Below, in pieces: positions 5,257 through 15,400 of a DNA stretch of 24,383 bases (its first letter is position 1; every line of letters begins with the position of its first letter). The stretch lies in IMG/VR virus record IMGVR_UViG_3300001460_000198, positions 1 to 24,383 of that record, one strand, 5' to 3'. The stretch comes from a virus. The notes below the pieces were generated by a model, which ran no database searches, was not told where the DNA came from, and saw nothing but the letters and a program-made list of their open reading frames with translations. The position numbers and the translations under genes were made by a program.

Positions 5257-6586
5257 GCAAGGATTTGCAGGATTAAATCAACAACTTAATAACGCTAATT
5301 TAAATAAGGATAATATAAATTCCCAATTAGCAACATTAAATGCCCAATTTATTACTGCTAGGGTAACGGATATTATAATAAGTAACACACACCCTCTTTT
5401 TTTAGATTATGGTGGATGGAATGGTTTAGGAACTATATTTTTTGAACCAATGGGTAATTTATCATCATCATCACAAACAGTTACTAATCCTATAGCAACC
5501 CCACTTTTACCTTATTTAAAAAATTATCCTCTAGTTAATGAGATAGTAGTATTATTTAACTTACCTGGAAAAAATACTAGTACCGTTAATAATAAAGCTA
5601 ATTTAAATCAATATTATTATTTAAATCCTATTGGAGTTTGGAATCATCCCCACCACAATGCTTACCCTAATTTATTAGATCTTTCTCAAAATCCATCTCA
5701 AGATATTGATTATGAACAAATTGAAAATGGTATAGTAAGAAGAGTAACAGATTTTTCAACTGAAATAAATTTAAATAGCCCCTTAACAGATGCTGGATCT
5801 TTTGTAGAAAAAACAAATATTCACCCTCTTTTACCTTTTGCAGGTGATAACATATATGAAGGAAGATGGGGTAATTCTATTAGATTCGGTAGTACTGTAC
5901 CCCCAACTTCAATATCAGGTTCTTCAAATACCCCTAATTACCAAAATAATTGGTCATCTTTAGGGCAAAATGGAGATCCAATCACTATATTAAGAAATGG
6001 CCAACCCCAAGATTCATCTGAATCAGGTTGGTTACCTATTATAGAAAATATAAAAAAAGATTTATCTTCAATTTATTTAACATCATACCAACAAATTCCA
6101 CTAAAAGCATCTAGTGAAAATTTATCAGCTTTATCACCGGAACCGTTATTAGCTAGAGAATATTCTTCTCCCCAAATAATTTTAAATTCTGGTCGTTTGG
6201 TATTTAATGCGTCCAGTGATAGTATATTAGCCAGTGCACAAGATTTAATTTCATTATCATCAAATAACCAAATAGGACTAACATCCAAAAATATTAATAT
6301 AGTAGGAGATAGTATTAAAATAGGAGGAACAACATCTGACCAACAAGTTATATTGGGAAATGCTTTTATAGAACAATTTGCAATATTGGTTGATCAAATT
6401 AAAGTATTATCATTTGCTTTATCTGGTTTAGAAGGATATGACAGTGAATCCACAAATATTGAATCATCAGGTGTAGCTGTAGCAGGTGAAAATTTACAAA
6501 CTATATGTGAAAATTTACTTGATTTATTACCTAATGATGAAAAAATAACATCTCCATTATTATCTAATACTATAAGAATTAAATAA
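5246..6586 (+). CDS. Baseplate hub/spike-like protein (gp5/VgrG type, no lysozyme)
   Basis: This 446-residue protein has an N-terminal part with OB-fold-like strands (YPLVNEIVVLFNLPG near 94-108 and YYYLNPIGVW near 124-133). A conserved-looking EGRWGNSIRFGST segment follows near 205-217. From about 307 to 372 come short repeating strands (IILNSGRLVFNA; ILASAQDLISLS; IGLTSKNINIVGDSIKIGG) like the beta-helical needle of gp5 and VgrG. Such proteins cap the tail tube and pierce the outer membrane. The lysozyme domain found in T4 gp5 is absent. A helical C-terminal domain of about 70 residues follows the needle, so the needle may not be the tip. GAGG precedes the start. A tail-fibre role is the main alternative. 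Confidence 0.6.
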   Translation: MINKQGFAGLNQQLNNANLNKDNINSQLATLNAQFITARVTDIIISNTHPLFLDYGGWNGLGTIFFEPMGNLSSSSQTVTNPIATPLLPYLKNYPLVNEIVVLFNLPGKNTSTVNNKANLNQYYYLNPIGVWNHPHHNAYPNLLDLSQNPSQDIDYEQIENGIVRRVTDFSTEINLNSPLTDAGSFVEKTNIHPLLPFAGDNIYEGRWGNSIRFGSTVPPTSISGSSNTPNYQNNWSSLGQNGDPITILRNGQPQDSSESGWLPIIENIKKDLSSIYLTSYQQIPLKASSENLSALSPEPLLAREYSSPQIILNSGRLVFNASSDSILASAQDLISLSSNNQIGLTSKNINIVGDSIKIGGTTSDQQVILGNAFIEQFAILVDQIKVLSFALSGLEGYDSESTNIESSGVAVAGENLQTICENLLDLLPNDEKITSPLLSNTIRIK

Positions 6587-8085
6587 TGGAAATATCTAAT
6601 TCAAATCCAAATAATGTAGGTAGTCTTGGAGCTCAAACTTATTTAGCTTCATCTTCAAATATTTTTGAAGGTGTAAATGAAATAGCTGTTATTAATCTAT
6701 TATCATTAAATGATGGTGCTTTAAAAACAGAAACAGTTACTACCAAAGATAATGGAGAAAAAGAAACAGTAATATCTGAAGCTAAATTTAGTGTCCCAAA
6801 TGATCAATTAATAGGTGATGCTATTAAACAATTAGAAATTAAAAATAATGTAGTACCATCTACATACCAAATTAAAAATACAGTATATTTTGCTGTTCCA
6901 AACACTATCCAAAAAGAATTTATCATTAAAGGTAAATTAATTGATTTTAAAACATTAAACCCAATAGTAGGGGCAAACATATTACTACCACTCCCAGGAA
7001 CCCAATTTAAAAATAAAACAAATTCAAATGGGGAATTTAAAATTAAAGCAATATTTCCTGTAGATAAAGATACTGAAAAAGCATCTTTACGACCTTCAAT
7101 ACTTATTACTGCAAAAGGTTATATTCCTAAAAAATTAACTCCTTATGCTCTGGATCAAACAGTTAGAGAAGATTTAAGTACTACACAATTAAAATCTTTA
7201 AAGGGGCTAATACAAAGTGAAAAAAATAAAATATTAGCATTAAAAGCTCAAACAATATATTTAATACAAAGATTAAAGCCAACAAAGGCAGGCTTAAAAA
7301 TATTACTAAAAAAATCAGTAAAACTTATAAAAACAAAACTATTACCCTATTTATTAGTTTTATTACAAGCTTATTTAGTAGGTAGATTATTTGATTATTT
7401 AAATAATAAAATGTCGAGAGAAGAAATAGAAGGACCATGTCCTTCACCAGAACAAGTTGCTAAAGATAAATCAAAAAGAAATAAAATAGTAAGACAATTA
7501 AACCAAATTTATAGAGTAGTAAATACTGCTTTAGCTGTAGCAGGTCTTCTTGGTGGGTTAGCCGCTATAATAAAAATAGCAGCAAGTATAATTAAAGCAA
7601 TACCACTACCTACAGCAGTACCTCCGGGAATAGGTTTTCCTACTAGTGTGATATTAAAATTTCAAGAGTTAATAACAAAATTAGAAGTCTTAGCTGAAAA
7701 AGTATTTACAAAATCACTAGGTGTAAGTTCAGTATTATTAGTATTATCTGCTTTATTATTACAAGTATTACAAATATGTAAAATACTTGATGCTCAATTA
7801 GAAAGATGTAGTGATGATAGTGATTTAGAAGATATAGAATTTGAAGTCACATTAGAGGATGAAGAGGAAGAAGATCAAGATATAAATTTAGTTAATGGGT
7901 TTACTTTAGCTGTTGTAGATGATAAAAAAGGAATAGTAGGTTCTTTAATTAGAAGATATGCTACTGCTACTAATACACAAGGGGTAGTAGTTTTAAAAGG
8001 AGAACCTTCATTTAGCGCAAGCTCTGAAATTTTAAAAAATGAACTTGCATTTTATATACGATCAAATAATTTAAAAGCTAACTAG
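6586..8085 (+). CDS. Structural protein with carboxypeptidase-regulatory-like domain and hydrophobic helices
   Basis: The 499-residue product starts where the spike gene stops (TAATG). Residues about 112-185 match the carboxypeptidase-regulatory-like beta-sandwich: IKGKLIDFKTLNPIVGANIL, then T-N-S-N-G-E-F-K-I-K. It is followed by a basic helix and three hydrophobic stretches (252-268 LLPYLLVLLQAYL; 312-339 with AVAGLLGGLAAII; 378-397 SSVLLVLSALLLQVLQI). A run of acidic residues (about 406-425) comes next, then a beta-rich C-terminus. There is no signal peptide. The position between spike and gp25 suggests a hub or tape-measure-like tail part whose hydrophobic helices could insert in the host membrane. 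That role is inference, and the domain combination is unfamiliar to me. Confidence 0.65.
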   Translation: MEISNSNPNNVGSLGAQTYLASSSNIFEGVNEIAVINLLSLNDGALKTETVTTKDNGEKETVISEAKFSVPNDQLIGDAIKQLEIKNNVVPSTYQIKNTVYFAVPNTIQKEFIIKGKLIDFKTLNPIVGANILLPLPGTQFKNKTNSNGEFKIKAIFPVDKDTEKASLRPSILITAKGYIPKKLTPYALDQTVREDLSTTQLKSLKGLIQSEKNKILALKAQTIYLIQRLKPTKAGLKILLKKSVKLIKTKLLPYLLVLLQAYLVGRLFDYLNNKMSREEIEGPCPSPEQVAKDKSKRNKIVRQLNQIYRVVNTALAVAGLLGGLAAIIKIAASIIKAIPLPTAVPPGIGFPTSVILKFQELITKLEVLAEKVFTKSLGVSSVLLVLSALLLQVLQICKILDAQLERCSDDSDLEDIEFEVTLEDEEEEDQDINLVNGFTLAVVDDKKGIVGSLIRRYATATNTQGVVVLKGEPSFSASSEILKNELAFYIRSNNLKAN

Positions 8086-8089
8086 TTTA

Positions 8090-8099
8090 ATATTTATAA
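8090..8099 (+). promoter_or_regulatory. ATATTTATAA element, putative late promoter
   Basis: The element lies in the 28-base gap before the baseplate wedge block and ends 14 nt before the ATG at 8114. It is followed by AATAAATCAATGTAAT, which holds a start-stop ATGTAA immediately upstream of the real start. It would transcribe the 113-residue protein, gp25, gp6 and beyond. Confidence 0.5.
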
Positions 8100-8113
8100 T
8101 AAATCAATGTAAT

Positions 8114-8455
8114 ATGAAATTAAGTCAATTAAAAAAAATAGTAAAAGAAGCTGTAAAAGAGGCAATACAAGAAGAAATGAAAGAAATTCTTATTGAGGCT
8201 GTTCGTGCACCTAAACAAGTAGTACATGAAACTATGACATCTTCATCTAACCTATTACCCGAAAATGATAGAGCAACATTAAGAGAAAATATGATGAATG
8301 TTTTAGATGGTATGAGGCCTGGAGCTAATGGTACATTAAATGCTAATACAAATAATGTCCCATTACAAGTTACAAGTACTGATACAATGAATGGTTCTTT
8401 ACCTCAAGGAGAAGTAAATATGGACCAGATAATGGGATTAATGAATAAAAAATAA
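8114..8455 (+). CDS. Small helical protein ahead of gp25
   Basis: Residues 1-32 form a long amphipathic, charged helix (KLSQLKKIVKEAVKEAIQEE then MKEILIEAVRAP). A flexible Asn/Thr/Met-rich middle follows, and a short C-terminal segment (MDQIMGLMNKK) looks like a docking helix. The pattern resembles small scaffold or assembly proteins found in T4-like phage structural operons, but no named family is recognised. It is the first gene after a putative late promoter and four bases before gp25. Start choice: the ATG two bases downstream of the ATGTAA minimal frame is the only one that gives the long reading frame. Confidence 0.7.
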   Translation: MKLSQLKKIVKEAVKEAIQEEMKEILIEAVRAPKQVVHETMTSSSNLLPENDRATLRENMMNVLDGMRPGANGTLNANTNNVPLQVTSTDTMNGSLPQGEVNMDQIMGLMNKK

Positions 8456-8459
8456 TTAA

Positions 8460-8867
8460 ATGGCATTTGGAGCTCAAAGAATATTTCCAAACGATTTACG
8501 ACCTAGTGTTGCAATCGGTTTTAACCTTCCTATGAATGAAGGTGGGGTATTTACTCCTAATTATCAAACAAAAGAAGCAATTAAAAATAATTTAATTAAT
8601 TATTTCTTAACAAACCCAGGAGAAAGACCAGGAAACCCAACATTTGGTGCGGGATTAAGAGCTTACATATTTTTACAGATTGATTCACAAGATTTAAATT
8701 ATATAAAAGAAGATGTACAAACAAAATTATATACTTTTTTTCCAAATGTACTAATTCAAAATTTAGAAGTTGTTGAAACAGTTGCATCAAATACAATAAA
8801 AATAGACATAACATATAGTGTAAAAGATACAGGAATAAATGATGCACTATCATTAAGCTTTAACTAA
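8460..8867 (+). CDS. 25: Baseplate wedge protein gp25 (GPW/gp25 family)
   Basis: The 135-residue length and layout match the GPW_gp25 family of contractile tails. The hallmark is P-G-E-R-P-G-N-P-T-F-G-A-G-L (residues 53-66), the E-P-R-like core by which gp25 locks the sheath-initiating beta-sheet at the baseplate. It is followed by the ILQ-like YIFLQIDSQDLNYIKEDV helix and a final beta hairpin with IKIDITYSVKDT. In T4 and related systems gp25 joins the gp6 and gp7 wedge core and starts sheath polymerisation. Its stop overlaps the gp6 start by one base (TAATG), so the two wedge proteins are probably made in step. Confidence 0.93.
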   Translation: MAFGAQRIFPNDLRPSVAIGFNLPMNEGGVFTPNYQTKEAIKNNLINYFLTNPGERPGNPTFGAGLRAYIFLQIDSQDLNYIKEDVQTKLYTFFPNVLIQNLEVVETVASNTIKIDITYSVKDTGINDALSLSFN

Positions 8868-10768
8868 TGGCAACAGTAAGAAGAGATATAGATTATTTAA
8901 ATAAAAATTTTAGTGATTATAGATCACAACTAATTAATTATTCACAAACTTATTTCCCACAGACATATACAGATTTTTCTGAAACGTCCCCAGGAATGAT
9001 GTTTATAGAACAAGCTGCTTATATAGGAGATGTTTTATCTTTTTATCTAGATAATCAAATTCAAGAAAACTTTTTACAGTATGCAAGACAGACAAGTAAT
9101 TTGTATGATTTATCTTATATGTATGGTTATAAACCTAAAACAACAGGTTTATCATCAGTAGATTTATCATTTTATCAATTAGTTCCTTCTTTACAAGAAA
9201 CAGATAGTGAGGGTAATATTGTTTTTTTACCTGATTATAATTATGCTTTACTTGTGGGTGCTAATACAGTAGCCCAAACAGAAACAGGTGTTTCTTTTAC
9301 TATAGAAGACCCAATAGACTTTACAGTCTCAAATTCTTTAGACACTACAGAAGTAAGTGTAGCCCAAATTTCAAATAATAATCCAAGTTTTTATTTATTA
9401 AAAAAGACTAGAAATTCACTGTCAGGAACTATTGCATCAACATCATTCCCTTTTACAACACCAGAAGAATTTCCAACAGTTGTAATAGAGGATGAAAATA
9501 TAGGTGGTATAATTGATTGTTATGATGAAAATGGTAATAGATGGTATGAAGTAGATTATTTAGGACAAGAATTAATATTTGATAATATTAAAAATACAAA
9601 TGTAAATGACCCAAATAATTCTACAGATAGCGATAATGCTCCTTATTTATTACAAACAAAACAGGTACAAAGAAGATTTAATAGTAGATTTTTAAGTACC
9701 AATAGATTACAATTACAATTTGGGTCAGGTAACCCATTAGATACAGATGAAGAAGTTATTCCAAATCCTATGAATGTTGGATTAGGATTACCTTTTGAAA
9801 GAGATAAATTAACAACTGCTTATAGTCCTACTAATTTTATTTTTACTAATACTTATGGTATTGCTCCTAGTAATACTACATTAACTGTTAGGTATTTAAA
9901 AGGTGGTGGGGTAAGTTCTAATGTAGCAGCTAATACAATAATTCAATTAAATACTTCCTTAACTGGTTTCCAAAAACAAACACTAAACTCTACAGTTGCC
10001 CAAACAGTATTTGATTCCTTAGAAGTTAATAATGAAACAGCAGCATCCGGAGGTAATAATGGAGATACAGCTGAAGAAATAAGACAAAATACTATATCAA
10101 ATTTTTCTTCACAATTAAGAAATGTTACTGCTGATGATTATTTAGTTAGAGCTTTAAGTATGCCCCCAAAATTTGGAATAATATCAAAAGCAATAACACA
10201 AAAACCAACAGTTAGACAATCGGATTCAACTTTATGTATTTATGTGTTATCTCAAGATATAAATGGTAATTTAACAACAGCATCAACTGCATTAAAAAAT
10301 AATTTAAAATCATATATTAACCAATATAGAATGATTGGAGATTCAATTGATATAAAAAATGCATTTGTTATAAACATAGGTATTAATTTCGAAATAGTAA
10401 CATTACCTAATTTTAATAATAGTCAGGTTTTAACAAATTGTATATTAGCTATTCAAAACTTCTTTAATATTAATAAGTGGCAAATTAATCAACCCATTAT
10501 TTTAAGAGATCTTAGTACTTTATTAGATAATGTAAATGGAGTTCAAACTGTAAATAATATTTCTATAAGTAATAAAGCGGGAACAACATCTGGATATTCA
10601 CAGTATGCATATGATGTTACCGGAGCTTTACAAAATGGAACAATATTTCCTTCTATAGACCCTATGATTTTTGAAGTAAAATACCCAAATACGGATATAA
10701 CTGGTAGAGTAGTAACAATTGGACAAGGAGGAGGAAGCACAACAAATGGTGGGGGTAGAAATTATTAA
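8867..10768 (+). CDS. 6: Baseplate wedge subunit gp6 (baseplate J-like)
   Basis: The 633-residue protein carries the gp6 N-terminal signature. FSDYRSQLINYSQTYFPQTY is followed by TDFSETSPGMMFIEQAAYIG, DVLSFYLDN and LYDLSYMYGYKPK, all within about 90 residues, as in T4-like phages. A J-like middle and C-terminal half follow (TAEEIRQNTISNFSSQLRNV, TADDYLVRALSMP). Gp6 dimers form the ring that holds the wedges together. The length is close to T4 gp6 (about 660). An oddity is the Gly-rich tail ending G-G-G-R-N-Y, which resembles the tail of the 166-residue protein two genes on. Location directly after gp25 is canonical. Confidence 0.93.
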   Translation: MATVRRDIDYLNKNFSDYRSQLINYSQTYFPQTYTDFSETSPGMMFIEQAAYIGDVLSFYLDNQIQENFLQYARQTSNLYDLSYMYGYKPKTTGLSSVDLSFYQLVPSLQETDSEGNIVFLPDYNYALLVGANTVAQTETGVSFTIEDPIDFTVSNSLDTTEVSVAQISNNNPSFYLLKKTRNSLSGTIASTSFPFTTPEEFPTVVIEDENIGGIIDCYDENGNRWYEVDYLGQELIFDNIKNTNVNDPNNSTDSDNAPYLLQTKQVQRRFNSRFLSTNRLQLQFGSGNPLDTDEEVIPNPMNVGLGLPFERDKLTTAYSPTNFIFTNTYGIAPSNTTLTVRYLKGGGVSSNVAANTIIQLNTSLTGFQKQTLNSTVAQTVFDSLEVNNETAASGGNNGDTAEEIRQNTISNFSSQLRNVTADDYLVRALSMPPKFGIISKAITQKPTVRQSDSTLCIYVLSQDINGNLTTASTALKNNLKSYINQYRMIGDSIDIKNAFVINIGINFEIVTLPNFNNSQVLTNCILAIQNFFNINKWQINQPIILRDLSTLLDNVNGVQTVNNISISNKAGTTSGYSQYAYDVTGALQNGTIFPSIDPMIFEVKYPNTDITGRVVTIGQGGGSTTNGGGRNY

Positions 10769-10779
10769 AATATAAAAAA

Positions 10780-11934
10780 ATGGCAGTATATAAAATTTTT
10801 CCATTACAAGATTCAACACTATATTCAAGATACCCAGCTATGAATACAGGTATAGATGCTATTCTAGAAGTATCAAATACTTTTCCTTCTATAGTTTCTA
10901 ATCCTATTGTAGCAAGACCGCTTATTAAATTTGATCAATCTCAAATTGATAGTGTTATAGACACATATGTTAAAGGTGAAACAGCAATTTCATCTAGTTT
11001 AAAAGCATTTATAGCAGATGCTAGTGGAATTGTAATGGAATCTAAATTAGAAATATTCCCAGTTTCTGGGTCTTGGAATAATGGTAGTGGTGAGTATTTA
11101 GATAATCCTAATACAACAAATGGTGTAAGTTGGGAATTTAGATTATATTCTGGATCAGATGAAAAATGGTTAACTGATAATTTTACTGAAAATGTTACTG
11201 GTTCTTATATAGATTCTTCATTAGGGGGTTGTAATTGGTATACAGCTTCAGCGGATGCTAGAATGAATTTAAATTATTCCCAATCTTTTAATCTTAGGAC
11301 AACAAAAGATATAAGTACAAATGTAACTGATATAGTTAAAACTTGGTATTCAAGTTCTAAAGGAGAAATAGGTACTTACACTCGAGTAGAAAATAATGGA
11401 TTTTTATTAAAATGGAATGATGATATTGAATTTAATACTAGTTTAGCTATTCAACCTAATATGCAATTTTACTCAGTAGATACTAATACAATATATCCAC
11501 CTGTTTTAGAAATTAAATGGAGAGATTTCACATACAACCCAGTAGGATTACAAGAAATTACATCATCTGATTTATATTTAGCTATTGATAACAATCCAGG
11601 GGTATTTTATAGTGAAAGTATTAATCAATTTAGAATAAATTGTAGACCAGAATTTCCTGTTAGAACATTTGAAACAAGATCAATATACACTGCAAATGAA
11701 GCATTACCAACTTCTTCTTATTATGCTATAAAAGATTTAGATACAAATGAATTTGTAATTGATTTTGATGAAGAATTTACTCAAATAAGTTGTGATGGAA
11801 TAGGAAGTTATTTTACAGTTTATATGAATGGTTTAGAACCAGAAAGATATTATGAAATATTAATACAAACTACTATTGATGGTAATACTATAGTAAAAGA
11901 TGATCAATATTATTTTAAAGTTGTTAATGGTTAA
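10780..11934 (+). CDS. Beta-rich virion protein with DNRLRE-like domain
   Basis: The 384-residue protein opens with YKIFPLQDSTLYSRYPAMNT, then GIDAILEVSN and RPLIKFDQSQID. This is the pattern of the DNRLRE-type beta-sandwich ('debris/strand' modules often attached to surface or binding proteins), here spanning roughly residues 1-250. The last 130 residues look like an Ig/Fn3-type domain (LEPERYYEILIQTTIDG). It lies where T4 has wedge genes 7 and 8, so a wedge or short-fibre component is likely. Gp8 (about 330 residues) is an alternative, but no sequence match to gp8 is evident. Spacing to gp6 is eleven A-rich bases without a Shine-Dalgarno. Confidence 0.65.
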   Translation: MAVYKIFPLQDSTLYSRYPAMNTGIDAILEVSNTFPSIVSNPIVARPLIKFDQSQIDSVIDTYVKGETAISSSLKAFIADASGIVMESKLEIFPVSGSWNNGSGEYLDNPNTTNGVSWEFRLYSGSDEKWLTDNFTENVTGSYIDSSLGGCNWYTASADARMNLNYSQSFNLRTTKDISTNVTDIVKTWYSSSKGEIGTYTRVENNGFLLKWNDDIEFNTSLAIQPNMQFYSVDTNTIYPPVLEIKWRDFTYNPVGLQEITSSDLYLAIDNNPGVFYSESINQFRINCRPEFPVRTFETRSIYTANEALPTSSYYAIKDLDTNEFVIDFDEEFTQISCDGIGSYFTVYMNGLEPERYYEILIQTTIDGNTIVKDDQYYFKVVNG

Positions 11935-11936
11935 TT

Positions 11937-12437
11937 ATGGCTCAAAGAGAAAACGTTGATTTACAAAAAGAAGTTTTTAATAAAGCTCAATATGAACAAG
12001 TAATTGATACTAATTTTAGTCAATTAGGTGTTGCTAGTATTAGTGCTAGTGCTGAGGACCAAATAAGTGTTGAAGAATTCTTTGGATATTACAATTCTCT
12101 TTTTTATGATATACCGGCTAATGGTGAAACTAATTCCCATGAATTTTTAGTAAAAAGTAGTGGTGAGTATATTAATTTTGATCAAATAGCAGAAGAAATA
12201 ATAGCATTACAACAAGAAATATCAGGGTTAAGAGAAGATTTATTAGCTGAACAAATTAAAGTAGTAGAACTAGAATCTGGAATATCTTTAAATACTGGAT
12301 CTTTAGATATAGGAACAAATACTGAATTAGAAACATCTATAGTAGGATCTAATATAGCATCAAGTGGATACACAAGCGCAATAGGTGGTGGTGGTGGTGG
12401 TTCTATGACAGGAGGAGGCGGCGGTAGCGGCTACTAA
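11937..12437 (+). CDS. Coiled-coil structural protein with Gly-rich tail
   Basis: The 166-residue protein has a conserved-looking first half (KAQYEQVIDTNFSQLG; VEEFFGYYNSLFYDIPANGE; THEF-like SHEFLVKSSGEYI). A coiled coil follows near residues 80-115 (FDQIAEEIIALQQEISGLRE). The C-terminus is an extreme Gly tail (IGGGGGGSMTGGGGGSGY). It starts two bases after the previous stop. The coiled coil suggests trimerisation, typical of baseplate-fibre connectors, while the Gly tail may be a flexible arm that anchors into a neighbour. No named family is recognised; a baseplate role is inferred from position between gp6 and the giant protein. Confidence 0.7.
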   Translation: MAQRENVDLQKEVFNKAQYEQVIDTNFSQLGVASISASAEDQISVEEFFGYYNSLFYDIPANGETNSHEFLVKSSGEYINFDQIAEEIIALQQEISGLREDLLAEQIKVVELESGISLNTGSLDIGTNTELETSIVGSNIASSGYTSAIGGGGGGSMTGGGGGSGY

Positions 12438-12447
12438 AATTTAAAAA

Positions 12448-15400
12448 ATGGAAGAAAACAATATTATAATATCGGCAGTAAATCCAGAAACATTCGAGTT
12501 TCAGGATTATTCAACTTCTGATCAGTCTTTGATAGCGGAAAATATTTTAGATACCGTATTTTCTGGGTCAACTGATTATATTGAAGCTTATGTTTATGAT
12601 GAAAACCAAAACCAAATATCTTCACAAGTACCTTTTACTAATTATTCTGTAACTGATGGAGATGTAGTATTAACTCCATCAAATGATTTAGAAAGATTAG
12701 GATTTAATGTAGGGTCTTATTTTATAACGTATGATTTCTTTAGACCAAGATTAGGATCTACTTTAAATTCACAATATTATATTAGTGAAATTAGTTCAGA
12801 TAGAACAGAAATTAGATTAGATAGTACTATAATTAGTAATGAATTATTAATAAGTTCTAGTTTAGAATTTATAGAATACAGAGATACAGCAGAATATTTT
12901 GTTGATTTTTTACTTAATTTTAATAATAACCAACAAATTATTGCTAATAATTTAGAATTATCATTAGAAGATGAAGATAATCCTACAATTTTAATTAAAC
13001 TATATGACCCCTTACCAGGACAATTTAACGAAAAATCTTTATGTTCAGTTGTAGAATCAATTTCAACACCCCAAGCTTATAATGTTAATTTTCCTCCATT
13101 AGAATTTAATGCAGATGATTTTACTTATATACTAGGTCCTAATTATAGTTTAGATGTTAAAAATCAATCTGGAACTCCTGGAATGGATCAATCTTATTCT
13201 ACATTAGTTTCCTCAGATTTAACAAGTTCATTTAACCAAGTTGATAGTTTATTAAATAGAAAAGAAATTGAAATAAGTATTAATTATGAAGATTATAATG
13301 ATTTTATATATTTTTCTTCAGCTCAAACTAGATTACAAAACTTTTATTATAAAGTTGGATTAATACAATCAGCTAGTTTACAATTAGGACAAATTACTTC
13401 TTCAACTACTGGTTCTCTTATATATAGTTCAAGTCAAGCTAATCTATCTTCAGTAATTTCAACAACAATAAAAAATTTTGATGGATATGAATATTTTTTA
13501 TACTTTGATAGTGGATCCAAGTATTCTTATCCTAAATCAAATAGTGAACCTCCATATACTTTATATCCTACAGGGAGTACAGAAACTTTAAATTGGCTAG
13601 GATCTCAGGATGGGACTAGTGCTTATTATGGGGGACAGACATTATCTGCATCTAATTATGATGAAACAAACCAGAATGCATTATATTATGCTATTCCAGA
13701 GTATTTAAGAAGTGATGTTCAAAATCAAAAATATGAATTATTTGTTGATATGGTTGGTCAACATTATGATAATATATGGTTATATACTAAAAATTTAACA
13801 ACTAAATTTGATGCGGATAATCGTTTAGATTATGGTATAGCAAAAGATATGGTTGCAGATGCTATTAGAGATTTTGGTGTAAAATTATACTCAAATAACT
13901 TTAATACAGATGATTTATATACTGCCTTCTTGGGATTAACTCCATCAGGAAGTAGTTTTCCATTTCCTTTTATGACTGGATCAGTTGTAGATAGTTTGGG
14001 TAAATTAGACGTACCTTCTGGGTATGAGTATGTGGATTCAATGATATCAGCTTCGGATGATATAATACCATTAGATGATGTTAATAAACGTTTATATAAA
14101 CGAATTTACCATAATATACCATATTTACTTAAAACTAAAGGTACAGTAGCTGGATTAAGGGCATTAATTACTTCTTATGGTATTCCTGATACTATATTAA
14201 GAATAGATGAATTTGGAGGTAAAGATAGAAATAATTCTCAAGATTGGGATTTAAAACAAGACTTTTATAATTTAGCTCTTAATACTACAAGTTCAGCATT
14301 TACATCTTCTTTTAATTTAAATACTGATTTTCAAGATGATTCAAAACATATTCCTGAAACAATACAATTTAGATTTAAAACTAATGGTATACCTTCGGGA
14401 TCTTCAAATCCAGTTAGTCAATCATTCTTCTATACAGATTCTTTTAATGGGAGTACTACAAATGTAGCTTTAGGTTTAGAATATAATGAGGGATTATTAA
14501 CAAAAGGAACATACTCAGGATCTGTAGAAAGTAGCTATAAACATTATGGTACATTAAAGTTTTATCCTAATGCTAATGTTAACCCAACTAACTTTTGTTC
14601 ATTATACTTACCTTTTTGGGATGGGGGATGGTGGTCTGTCCAATTAAATTATAATGATGCAAACGCTTCATTTACTTTATTTGCCGCTAATAAACATAGT
14701 GATAATTTATTATTTACAGGTAGTGATACAAAATCAGCAACTGTAGCTCGTTATAAAGAATCAACAGAAATATATTGGCTTCCACAATCAGGATTAAATA
14801 TAATTGGAAAAAATTATGAACCATTCTCAGGTTCATTCCAAGAAATAAGATATTATGGGGAACAAATAAGCGAAAGTATGTTTTTTGATTACACTATGAA
14901 TCCATATTCTTTTGAAGGAAATGGGATAAATGGTGCACCTGATCAATTAGCATTTAGACTCCCATTAGGTACAATGATTAAAACAGGTTCGGATTGGGAA
15001 AATTACCAAAATTATTCATCATCTATACACCCTAAAATTACAGGTTCTTGGGTTACTACTTCATCATTTTTTGGTCAAAGTACTGCATCTTTTGAAAACA
15101 CTCCAACTTGGTTAAATAATACAGAAGATATCTATTTAGATCAAACTCCTTCTGGGATGCGAAATAGAGTAACTGAAAAAATTCAAGTTGAAGAATTAGT
15201 TCTTCCTGAAGGAGATACTTTATCTGGATATAGATCTATACAACAAAGCTCTTATTCAAGTGGAAGTATGACTCCTAATATTAATTATTTAGAAGTAGCA
15301 TTTTCACCCCAAAATCAAATTAATAATGATATTATTGGTCAATTAGGGTATTTTAATATAGGTGAATACATAGGAGATCCTAGACTAATATCATCATCGG

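Noticed and set aside
8596-8853. Open frame of 85 codons on the - strand
   Set aside because: It is opposite gp25 and encodes a Leu-rich product as expected from antisense of AT-rich codons.
10543-10828. Two overlapping open frames on the - strand near the end of gp6
   Set aside because: They overlap the gp6 C-terminus and the next start, with no upstream signal or plausible protein pattern.
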